Below the pieces are notes generated by a model. It ran no database searches, was not told where the DNA came from, and saw only the letters and a list, made by a program, of their open reading frames with translations. Shown here in pieces: positions 1-6,086 of a stretch of DNA of 6,431 nt (within the stretch, counting starts at the first letter, position 1; every line of letters starts with the position of its first letter). This stretch comes from Paenibacillaceae bacterium (GTDB lineage: Bacteria; Bacillota; Bacilli; Paenibacillales; NBRC-103111), in NCBI GenBank assembly GCA_020697475.1, contig JAJFMO010000222.1:1-6431 (forward strand). The letters are read 5' to 3'. Made by a program: the position numbers and the translations under genes.

Positions 1-1270
1 AATACTGCCCGGCCAGAGAGCCCAAGATGATGTATAGCTTTCCGAAAAAGCCTCCGGTTACAGGGAGCCCGGACAACGACAGCATGAAGATGACCATCGC
101 CACGGCAGTAAACGGCGCTCGATAATAGAGACCGGCAAAACCGGAAATTTCCTCGTGACCGCTGGCCCGTTCAACCGCCATAAAGACGATGAAGGCACCG
201 ATATTCATCAAGATGTACGCGAGCAAGTAGAAGGCAAACTCGGTAAAGTTCGAGAAGTGAACGATGGCGAGCTGTGCCCCGAGAGGGACCAGCAAATAGC
301 CCGAGTTCGCTACACCCGAATAAGCGAGCATTCGCTTGACATTATTTTGCCGCAAGGCGGTAAAGTTGCCGACAATCATCGCTAGCGCAGCCAGTACCGT
401 TATGGCAAGGAAGGCATCGTGATGTAAAGAAGAATCGCGCAAGTCGCCGATGCCGAATACTCCGAACATGACGCGAATCAAGATCGCGAAAGCGGCCGCC
501 TTGGAGACTACCGCAAGGAAAGTCGAGATCGGCGTCGGAGCTCCTTGATACACGTCGGGGGCCCAATTGTGGAACGGAGCCGCCGAAATCTTAAATCCGA
601 AGCCGGCCAACAGCAAGAAGAATGAAATGTAAGCCAGGCTGGCGAACGATCCGATATTTTGTGACAAAATACTGTTGATTTCGGCAATATTCGTCGAGCC
701 GGTCATCCCGTACAAGAACGACATCCCATAAAGCACCAACGCCGACGAAATCCCGCCAAGTACAACGTACTTAAACGCTCCTTCATTCGATTGGCCGCTT
801 TTCTTGCGCATCGCAACCAAGATGTAGGAAGTAATGCTAAGCAGCTCCAGTCCCACGAACAAAGTGATCAAGTCGCCGGATGAAGCCATGATCATTCCGC
901 CCAAAGTAGCCGGCAACAACAGGTAGTAAAACTCGCCGCGATGATGGATCTCTTCCTCGCGAACCATCCCGATACTCGAAAGGATGATCAGAGCCGTACC
1001 TCCCAGCATCATCAGCTTCATCAGGTTGGCAAAGTCGTCAATCCTATAGCTGTGGTGAAGCAGTTCAATCGACTTGACCGGATTCAGGGTCATGCAAACG
1101 AAGAGGCCGGCAACGATTAACCCGACGAACGACAGCCACCCCAACACGTTGCGGCTGGACGACTTCGGCATCAGCAGATCCATGACCGACAAGACGAGGG
1201 TAAAGACGACCAAGGTCAACTCTGGCGCCATGTACCCGATATCGCTGAAATGGAGACGAAGTGGTTCCAT
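1..1270 (-). CDS. nuoN: NADH-quinone oxidoreductase subunit N, 3' end missing
   Basis: Antiporter-like proton-pumping subunit of complex I, in the cytoplasmic membrane. From the ATG at 1268-1270 the frame stays open to the window edge, giving 423 residues that begin MEPLRLHFSDIGYMAPEL. The usual family length is near 490-500, so roughly the last 70-80 residues (final membrane segments) lie outside. Key charged residues are seen at the spacing known from E. coli NuoN: E142 in GLELLS (TM5), K167, K227 before the PFHNWAPDVYQGAPTP block (residues 232-247), K257 in VVSKAAAF, and K411 in FFGKLYI. The protein is highly hydrophobic throughout. It starts 4 nt after the nuoM stop, behind a G-rich AGGGGG ribosome site lying inside the end of nuoM. 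An alternative ATG at codon 13 has no usable ribosome site. No frameshift was seen in the parts translated. NuoN is favoured over NuoL or NuoM because of the HNWAPDVYQGAPTP signature and the last position in the cluster. Confidence 0.96.
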   Translation of the reverse strand, partial: MEPLRLHFSDIGYMAPELTLVVFTLVLSVMDLLMPKSSSRNVLGWLSFVGLIVAGLFVCMTLNPVKSIELLHHSYRIDDFANLMKLMMLGGTALIILSSIGMVREEEIHHRGEFYYLLLPATLGGMIMASSGDLITLFVGLELLSITSYILVAMRKKSGQSNEGAFKYVVLGGISSALVLYGMSFLYGMTGSTNIAEINSILSQNIGSFASLAYISFFLLLAGFGFKISAAPFHNWAPDVYQGAPTPISTFLAVVSKAAAFAILIRVMFGVFGIGDLRDSSLHHDAFLAITVLAALAMIVGNFTALRQNNVKRMLAYSGVANSGYLLVPLGAQLAIVHFSNFTEFAFYLLAYILMNIGAFIVFMAVERASGHEEISGFAGLYYRAPFTAVAMVIFMLSLSGLPVTGGFFGKLYIILGSLAGQY

Positions 1271-1274
1271 GGGT

Positions 1275-2912
1275 CTAACCCCCTATCTTCAGGTTCAAAG
1301 TTTGGATTAATTGATCGAAGCCGATTAACGATTGGTTCAACGGATGGCTTAATACAGCCGGATATACACCAAGCAGGACGATGAAGGCGACGAGCACGAT
1401 CATCGGGACGGCTTCCACCAGACGCGCATCGCGGAAACCGGCCATACTCTCCGGCCGTTTTCCAAAGGTGATTCGCAGCACGGCTCTTAACACATATACT
1501 GCTGCAAGTATGATACCGAGGATTCCCACGGTGGCGATTCCTTTCATTGTCGCGAACAAGCCGAGGAACGAGAGGAACTCACCGACGAATCCCGACAAGC
1601 CCGGCAACCCCAGCGAAGCCATCCCCGCAACGAGCAGAATGCCGCTAATGAACGGAATCGAAGCAGCAAGCCCGCCGAGTTCCGATAGCGTCGTTGTCTT
1701 CGTCCTCTCATATAAGCACCCGACAATCAGGAACATAAGCGCGGAAATCAATCCGTGCGAAACCATCTGGAACACCGCTCCACCTAGTCCGGTCGGATTC
1801 AACGCGGCGATCCCCAGCAGGACAATCCCCATATGGCTAATACTGGAATAGGCCAGCACGAGTTTGAAATCTTTCTGTACGAAGGCGAGCGCCGCCCCAT
1901 ATAGGATGTTGACGACGCCAAGCACGGCGAGTACGACCGCCCACCCCTTGGCCTGCTCGGGAAACAGCAGTATACCGAAGCGGATTAAGCCGTAAGCGCC
2001 CATTTTCAGCAAAATGCCGGAATGGATCATGACGACGGAAGGCGGCGCCTCCATGTGCACCTTCAGCATCCACGTGTGAAACGGGAAAATTGGCAGCTTA
2101 ATCCCGAATGCCACGACAAGCATAATGAACAACGTCCATTTCATCGTATTGCTTAAGAAGAACGGGTTGAATTGTTGCGGGTCCGGTTGAACATGCACCA
2201 TCGCGTTCGTATCGCTGAACAGATTGTTCATAATCGCGTGCAAGTCACCGCTATAAGAAATCACCAGTCCGTCCGGTCCATTCTCTTGGGTGTACCCAGC
2301 GGTATTTACGATGATAAAAAAAGCGATCAACATCACAGCCGAGCCGATCCCGTTATAGATCAAGAACTTATTCGCCGCCTGCACGCTCTTCTCATAGCCC
2401 CAGATTCCGATCAGGAAGAACGTTGTCACCAACGTCACTTCAAAGAACAGGAAGAACAAGAACAAATCCTGAGCCAGGAATACTCCGAACATCCCGATTT
2501 CGAGCAGCAGGAACAGAATGAAGTACGTCTTCCACCGCTTCTTAATGAGTACCGAAGCCAGCGCGGCCATCGAACCGACCAGGGCGGTCAAGAAGACAAG
2601 AGGCAGAGAAAGTCCGTCGGCAACGAGGTTATATTTGAACTCGTAAATAAAACTTTTGATCTGGTCGCCCAGCATTTCATGGTTCAACGCGATGCGCAAC
2701 CACTCATGCTGTTCACTGTACTGGAACCCCACCGCGGTGCGGGTAAGGAAGTCGGCGTATAGCCAAGCAGACAGAAGAAGCGGAATCATCGTCGTCGCAA
2801 TGCCGATCACTTTAATCGCTCGTCCGTTCTCCTTCGAGACGAACAATAGAATCAGTACACCGATCAGCGGCGAGAAAGCAATCAGCGTCAACATCGGTAA
2901 TTGATCGATCAT
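1275..2912 (-). CDS. nuoM: NADH-quinone oxidoreductase subunit M
   Basis: Central antiporter-like proton-pumping subunit of the complex I membrane arm; 545 residues, complete, ending in TAG. The signature charged residues are visible: E158 in LFFEVTL (TM5), K272 in FGIKLPIFPFHTW (TM7), K303 in ILLKMGAYGLIRF (TM8) and E445 in GFVGEF (TM12). A glutamate rather than lysine at this last site is the NuoM hallmark and separates it from NuoL and NuoN. Spacing from K272 to E445 matches E. coli NuoM exactly (K234 to E407), but the TM5-TM7 interval is 24 residues longer, because of a polar loop at about residues 203-256. The protein is also longer before E158 by 14 residues. The start ATG at 2910-2912 shares one base with the nuoL TGA (TGATG) and has a very strong GGGAGGGAGG site 8 nt upstream, so translational coupling to nuoL is likely. 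The long plus-strand frames opposite this gene are shadows. Confidence 0.98.
   Translation of the reverse strand: MIDQLPMLTLIAFSPLIGVLILLFVSKENGRAIKVIGIATTMIPLLLSAWLYADFLTRTAVGFQYSEQHEWLRIALNHEMLGDQIKSFIYEFKYNLVADGLSLPLVFLTALVGSMAALASVLIKKRWKTYFILFLLLEIGMFGVFLAQDLFLFFLFFEVTLVTTFFLIGIWGYEKSVQAANKFLIYNGIGSAVMLIAFFIIVNTAGYTQENGPDGLVISYSGDLHAIMNNLFSDTNAMVHVQPDPQQFNPFFLSNTMKWTLFIMLVVAFGIKLPIFPFHTWMLKVHMEAPPSVVMIHSGILLKMGAYGLIRFGILLFPEQAKGWAVVLAVLGVVNILYGAALAFVQKDFKLVLAYSSISHMGIVLLGIAALNPTGLGGAVFQMVSHGLISALMFLIVGCLYERTKTTTLSELGGLAASIPFISGILLVAGMASLGLPGLSGFVGEFLSFLGLFATMKGIATVGILGIILAAVYVLRAVLRITFGKRPESMAGFRDARLVEAVPMIVLVAFIVLLGVYPAVLSHPLNQSLIGFDQLIQTLNLKIGG
1279..1284 (-). promoter_or_regulatory. 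G-rich ribosome binding site for nuoN inside nuoM
   Basis: AGGGGG on the coding strand, 8 nt before ATG 1268-1270, lies over the final codons of nuoM (KIGG). It is a weaker match than the GGAGG sites of nuoJ, nuoK, nuoL and nuoM, so nuoN may depend more on ribosomes that have just finished nuoM. Confidence 0.6.
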
Positions 2913-4777
2913 CAGATGAACCTCCCTCCCGCCAACACAAGCGCCAGAATGAGCAGACCGAGCAGCATGATCAAGCCGTACGACTGAACTTGTCCGTTCT
3001 GCAAGCGCGTCCCGAGTTGCCCTATGGCAAACCCGCCTCTGGCCAACGCCCGCACCGCACCGTCAACGACATAATCGTCAAACCGGTTGAACCATTGGCC
3101 TATTCTTTTCAACGACCTGACAAATACCACATCATACAACTCATCGATAAAATATTTCCGATAAAGAAGCGTATGCAGCCATGGGGCTTTGCCCGAAATG
3201 AAATCGACTGGAATCGAACGTTTGCCGTACATCAGCCATCCAAGTCCGATTCCGGCGAAGCCGACCAGAGTCGACAAGATCATAACCGCCCAGTTCGCAT
3301 CTTCGTCCACCGCATCTCCTGTTAACCAAGTACCCATCCACGGATTGAACGGCGTAAAGACAAACCCGGCAAGCAGTGCCAACACGGCCAGCACCACAAG
3401 GGGCATCGTCATGGAGAAAGGGGATTCGTGAGCTTTCTGCCCGTTTGGAGCTTTGCCTGCAAAGACACAGAAGAACAACCGCGACATATAGAATGCAGTG
3501 AAGAATGCGGCAATCAACCCGACCCAGAAAAGAACCGGATGACCGTGCCAAGCGGCGGACAAAATCGCGTCCTTCGACCAGAAACCGGAGAACGGCACGA
3601 TTCCGGACAACGCCAACGCTCCGATGGCAAACGTCCATGTCGTCACTTTCATCTTCTTCGCCAAGCCGCCCATTTCATGAATGTCCTGCGTATGAACCGC
3701 ATGGATTACGCTGCCTGACCCGAGGAACAACAGCGCCTTGAAGAAGGCGTGGGTAAATAGATGAAATATGCCAGCCGTGTAAGCGCCGATTCCCAAAGCC
3801 AACATCATATAACCGAGTTGGCTGACCGTCGAATACGCCAGTATTCGCTTGATATCGTTCTGCGCTACACCGATCGTTGCGGCGAAGATCGCGGTAAATC
3901 CGCCGATCACGGCGACGACCGTCATGGCTGTCGGCGAAGCGCTGAATATGTCGTAAGTACGAGCGACTAAGTATACACCGGCTGCGACCATTGTGGCGGC
4001 ATGGATCAAGGCGCTAATCGGCGTCGGACCTTCCATCGCATCAGGCAACCAAGTGTGCAGCGGGAATTGGCCGGACTTACCGATCGCCCCGACGAAAATC
4101 AGGATCGCGATCAGGGTAACGATATTCCCGGGAATCTTCGCATCCATAATCGCATTATGTATCGAAGTAAAATCAAGCGCATGCGCGGGCATGTACCAGA
4201 AGAGCAACAGCATGCCGATGAACAATCCGACGTCGCCGATCCGGGTGACGATGAACGCCTTCTTCGCCGCCGCCTTCGCTTCCGGTTTGAAATACCAGAA
4301 TCCGACCAGCAAGAACGAGCAAACCCCGACCAGCTCCCAGAAAATATAAAACATCAGGACGTTGACGGAGATGACCAATCCCAGCATGGAGAAGGTGAAC
4401 AAGGCGACATAGCTGAAAAATACCGTTATTCTGTCATCGTCATGCATATACCCCTTGGAGTAAATATTTACGACCAAGCTGACCAGGGTGACAATCACAA
4501 GCATCAAGGCGTTTAAGTTCGTTACCTCAAACCCCATCGATAAACTGAAATCTCCAACCTTCAGCCATTCAAATTGATTCCATGTATAATTCTCCATGTT
4601 GCCGCCGAGCCGTTCGAAGAAGATCAGCAGAGCAATCACGAAGGAGATAAACCCCGCAACAATACTGATATAGACGCCGAACTCTTTCGTTTGCCGTCCG
4701 AAGGCGGTCAAAATCAAGAAAGACAGCAACGGAAACAGCGGGATCAGCCATGCGTATTGTGAATAATCCGAAACCAT
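2912..4777 (-). CDS. nuoL: NADH-quinone oxidoreductase subunit L
   Basis: Distal antiporter-like proton-pumping subunit of complex I; 621 residues, complete (E. coli NuoL is 613). Proton-path residues are present: E148 in IFWELVGVCSFLL (TM5), D182 in TRIGDVG, K234 in GAIGKSGQFPLHTWLPDAM (TM7), H259 in SALIHAATMVAAG (TM8), H339, H343 and K347 in HLFTHAFFKALLFLGSG (TM11) and K402 in FSGFWSKDAIL (TM12). E148, D182, K234, H259, H339, H343 and K347 keep the E. coli spacing. After TM14-15 a soluble, partly amphipathic stretch (about 535-600, with YFIDELYD) matches the lateral helix that lies along the membrane arm and clamps NuoM and NuoN. A last hydrophobic anchor follows at about 601-616. Translation starts at ATG 4775-4777, 22 nt past the nuoK stop, with AAGGAGG at 4789-4795, 11 nt upstream. 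The stop overlaps the nuoM start by one base. MrpA-type antiporters are related, but the gene context and length settle NuoL. Confidence 0.98.
   Translation of the reverse strand: MVSDYSQYAWLIPLFPLLSFLILTAFGRQTKEFGVYISIVAGFISFVIALLIFFERLGGNMENYTWNQFEWLKVGDFSLSMGFEVTNLNALMLVIVTLVSLVVNIYSKGYMHDDDRITVFFSYVALFTFSMLGLVISVNVLMFYIFWELVGVCSFLLVGFWYFKPEAKAAAKKAFIVTRIGDVGLFIGMLLLFWYMPAHALDFTSIHNAIMDAKIPGNIVTLIAILIFVGAIGKSGQFPLHTWLPDAMEGPTPISALIHAATMVAAGVYLVARTYDIFSASPTAMTVVAVIGGFTAIFAATIGVAQNDIKRILAYSTVSQLGYMMLALGIGAYTAGIFHLFTHAFFKALLFLGSGSVIHAVHTQDIHEMGGLAKKMKVTTWTFAIGALALSGIVPFSGFWSKDAILSAAWHGHPVLFWVGLIAAFFTAFYMSRLFFCVFAGKAPNGQKAHESPFSMTMPLVVLAVLALLAGFVFTPFNPWMGTWLTGDAVDEDANWAVMILSTLVGFAGIGLGWLMYGKRSIPVDFISGKAPWLHTLLYRKYFIDELYDVVFVRSLKRIGQWFNRFDDYVVDGAVRALARGGFAIGQLGTRLQNGQVQSYGLIMLLGLLILALVLAGGRFI
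2921..2930 (-). promoter_or_regulatory. Strong ribosome binding site for nuoM inside nuoL
   Basis: GGGAGGGAGG on the coding strand, 8 nt before ATG 2910-2912, lies over the last glycine-rich codons of nuoL (AGGRFI). Together with the TGATG stop-start overlap it points to coupled translation of nuoL and nuoM. Confidence 0.75.
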
Positions 4778-4788
4778 TGATCGATGTT

Positions 4789-4795
4789 CCTCCTT
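4789..4795 (-). promoter_or_regulatory. Ribosome binding site for nuoL in the nuoK-nuoL gap
   Basis: AAGGAGG on the coding strand, 11 nt before ATG 4775-4777. It sits in the only real spacer of the cluster (4778-4799, 22 nt). The spacer has no room for a separate promoter, and no hairpin is evident. Confidence 0.75.
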
Positions 4796-4799
4796 CCAT

Positions 4800-5111
4800 T
4801 CATTGTTTCATCGTATCCATCTGCACGACGTCTGCTGTCCCTTTATTGCGGAACAACAGAATCAAGATCGCGATCCCTACCGCCGCCTCAGCCGCCGCCA
4901 CCGTAATGGTGAACAGTGAGAAAATTTGTCCGGTTAGCGAAGGATTGACGCCAAGCTTGGCGAATGCGACCAAGTTCAAGTTGGCTGCGTTCAGCATCAA
5001 TTCGATCGATAGGAGCACGACGATCGCACTCTTCTTCGACAAGGCTCCATACAAGCCGATGCAGAACAAGATCGCCGCCAAAGTAAGATAAGGGGAAATG
5101 ACCATGCCCAT
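4800..5111 (-). CDS. nuoK: NADH-quinone oxidoreductase subunit K
   Basis: Small membrane subunit of complex I, related to MrpC of multisubunit Na+/H+ antiporters. It links the quinone-side subunits to the proton-pumping antiporter-like subunits. The protein has 103 residues, near the usual family length of about 100, with three membrane segments at about 7-24, 28-48 and 62-86. Both essential membrane glutamates are present: E37 in LLSIELMLNAANLNLVAF and E75 in VAAAEAAVGIAI, equivalent to E36 and E72 of E. coli NuoK. The first ATG (5109-5111) is chosen because GGAGGAGG lies 6 nt upstream; the ATG at codon 3 (5103-5105) would be 12 nt from it. Some annotations might prefer codon 3, since many homologues begin MV or MI followed by the conserved YLTLAA. 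The gene begins one base after the nuoJ stop (TGA-G-ATG), and its ribosome site lies inside the last codons of nuoJ. Confidence 0.97.
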   Translation of the reverse strand: MGMVISPYLTLAAILFCIGLYGALSKKSAIVVLLSIELMLNAANLNLVAFAKLGVNPSLTGQIFSLFTITVAAAEAAVGIAILILLFRNKGTADVVQMDTMKQ

Positions 5112-5112
5112 C

Positions 5113-5637
5113 TCAGTCCTCCTCCCTCTTGGCGATAATGACCGCTCCGATGAACGCCACAGTCAGAAGTACCGACATCAATTCGAACAGGATCACATAC
5201 TGATTGTAAAGCAAAGTACCGATCGCCAGCGTGTTATCCATGCCCGGGTCGAACGTACCCGGGGTGAAATCGGAATGTTGAATCGCATAGAACAGCACCG
5301 CAAACAAACCGACGCAGCCAATGCCCAGCCAGACATTGTGCGCCGGTCGTATCGGCTGCTCTTCTTCGTTGTCATGCCGTGTCATCATAATCCCGAAAAT
5401 CATCAGAATGGTGATCGCCCCGGCATAAATCAACACTTGCACGAAGGCGACGAATTCCGCTTGGAGAAGAACGAACAACCCCGCCAAGCTTAGGAAGGTG
5501 AATGTCAAAGCAGTGACCATATGCACCACACGGGTAAAGCTGATCATAAATACCGCCCCGCCGATCGCAAACAATGCGAAGATAAAGAAGGCGATATTGG
5601 ACCCGTTGCTCAAAAAATCGCCAATACTGCTAAGCAT
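5113..5637 (-). CDS. nuoJ: NADH-quinone oxidoreductase subunit J
   Basis: Membrane subunit of complex I related to MrpA C-terminal and MbhD-type domains. It helps couple quinone chemistry to the proton pumps. From the ATG at 5635-5637 it has 174 residues and five hydrophobic segments at about 15-33, 38-58, 63-85, 102-119 and 146-169. The TM3 signature QVLIYAGAITILMIFGIMM (residues 67-85, with Y71 in the flexible YAGA motif) is diagnostic. The frame is open 32 codons further upstream, to an ATG at 5733. That extension is basic, polar and unlike NuoJ, and it only covers the end of nuoI, so it is rejected. The chosen start has AAAGGAGG 11 nt upstream and overlaps the nuoI stop by 8 nt (ATGCTTAG). 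The polar region about 87-99 (RHDNEEEQPIRP) joins TM3 and TM4, and about 120-140 joins TM4 and TM5. The end REED is encoded across the ribosome site of nuoK. Confidence 0.95.
   Translation of the reverse strand: MLSSIGDFLSNGSNIAFFIFALFAIGGAVFMISFTRVVHMVTALTFTFLSLAGLFVLLQAEFVAFVQVLIYAGAITILMIFGIMMTRHDNEEEQPIRPAHNVWLGIGCVGLFAVLFYAIQHSDFTPGTFDPGMDNTLAIGTLLYNQYVILFELMSVLLTVAFIGAVIIAKREED
5118..5125 (-). promoter_or_regulatory. Ribosome binding site for nuoK inside nuoJ
   Basis: GGAGGAGG on the coding strand, ending 6 nt before ATG 5109-5111, overlaps the codons for the final glutamates of NuoJ (REED). The spacing favours this ATG over the one two codons later. Confidence 0.8.
5243..5263. repeat. 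Perfect 7-bp inverted repeat within nuoJ
   Basis: CCCGGGT (5243-5249) and ACCCGGG (5257-5263) flank a 7-base loop. Each arm also contains the self-complementary CCCGGG. In NuoJ it encodes PGTFDPG (about residues 126-132) in the TM4-TM5 loop. The repeated Pro-Gly dipeptide largely explains it. No T-run follows on either strand, so it is not a standard terminator. Any role in RNA folding is speculative. Confidence 0.5.
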
Positions 5638-6082
5638 CTTGCTTGGCGCCTCCTTTCGGAGAATCCGGGTGATTTTGTTGACGTACATTTTTATCGTTAT
5701 CGTAGAGCCACTGCATATTTTTGAATAAATCATCGCGGCTGTATGCGCTGAGTTCGAAGTTGTTCGTCATCACGATCGCTTCCGTCGGACAAACCTCTGT
5801 ACAGAAATCGCAAAGAATACACAACTCGAAATTGATATCGAACGTACTCAACACTTTCCCTTTCTTGGCCGGATCGGGATTCGGCTTGCCGGAAAGCTTG
5901 ATGCATTCCGTCGGACAGATCCGCTCACATTGGAAGCAGACGATGCACTTGTCCGGGTCGAGATATTGGACGCCGCGAAAGCGGTCAGGCATCTCCATCG
6001 GTACATCAGGGTAGTTGTACGTCACTTTCTTATGAACCATATTCTTAAACGTAACGCCAAGGCCCTTCATAATTCCATTCAT
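5630..6082 (-). CDS. nuoI: NADH-quinone oxidoreductase subunit I (2x 4Fe-4S ferredoxin-like)
   Basis: Peripheral iron-sulphur subunit of complex I. It holds clusters N6a and N6b and relays electrons from the NADH-oxidising arm towards the terminal N2 cluster and quinone. It has 150 residues, and two complete ferredoxin motifs are visible: C46-C49-C52-C56-P (CIVCFQCERICP) and C88-C91-C94-C98-P (CILCDFCTEVCP). The block RFRGVQYLDPDKC just before the first motif is typical of NuoI. The N-terminal part (about 1-35) is basic and amphipathic, and probably lies against the membrane beside NuoH. The tail after about 130 is polar and likely disordered. ATG 6080-6082 is chosen because GAGGGG lies 7 nt upstream; an in-frame ATG at codon 5 lacks a comparable site. 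The gene begins 4 nt after the nuoH stop, and its last 8 nt overlap the nuoJ start. A generic ferredoxin is excluded by the context. Confidence 0.97.
   Translation of the reverse strand: MNGIMKGLGVTFKNMVHKKVTYNYPDVPMEMPDRFRGVQYLDPDKCIVCFQCERICPTECIKLSGKPNPDPAKKGKVLSTFDINFELCILCDFCTEVCPTEAIVMTNNFELSAYSRDDLFKNMQWLYDNDKNVRQQNHPDSPKGGAKQDA
5649..5656 (-). promoter_or_regulatory. Ribosome binding site that sets the nuoJ start
   Basis: The coding strand reads AAAGGAGG here, 11 nt before the ATG at 5635-5637. It lies within the last codons of nuoI. It supports the 174-residue NuoJ start over the far upstream in-frame ATG at 5733, and suggests that ribosomes finishing nuoI restart on nuoJ. Confidence 0.8.
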
Positions 6083-6086
6083 GTTC

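Noticed and set aside
1381..1851. 156-residue plus-strand open frame opposite nuoM
   Set aside because: Shadow of nuoM; the Ser-, Thr- and Pro-rich product has no recognisable motif and overlaps a gene with clear conserved residues.
2440..2475. Repetitive GAAGAACAAG-like stretch in nuoM
   Set aside because: It encodes the Phe/Leu-rich TM5 of NuoM (LFLFFLFFE); the repetition comes from Phe and Leu codons in a membrane segment.
2172..2762. 196-residue plus-strand open frame opposite nuoM
   Set aside because: It is the reverse of a hydrophobic membrane-protein sequence. The product is an unbroken run of Gln, Glu, Arg and His with no recognisable domain, and nuoM on the other strand is unambiguous.
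3141..3638. 165-residue minus-strand open frame in another frame within nuoL
   Set aside because: Out-of-frame shadow. The product is rich in Arg, Ser and Cys and resembles no known family, while the nuoL frame is intact through the region.
4103..4112. GATCGCGATC palindrome, seen again near 4866-4875
   Set aside because: Only two copies, both inside coding sequence and explained by Ile, Ala, Asp and Arg codons. Not enough for a repeat family or an operator.
4001..4516. 171-residue plus-strand open frame opposite nuoL
   Set aside because: Same artefact: a polar, low-complexity product mirroring the transmembrane codons of nuoL. No family resemblance and no gene context on the plus strand.
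5638..5733. N-terminal extension of nuoJ
   Set aside because: It lies entirely within nuoI coding sequence, does not resemble NuoJ, and the internal ATG at 5635-5637 has a strong ribosome site.
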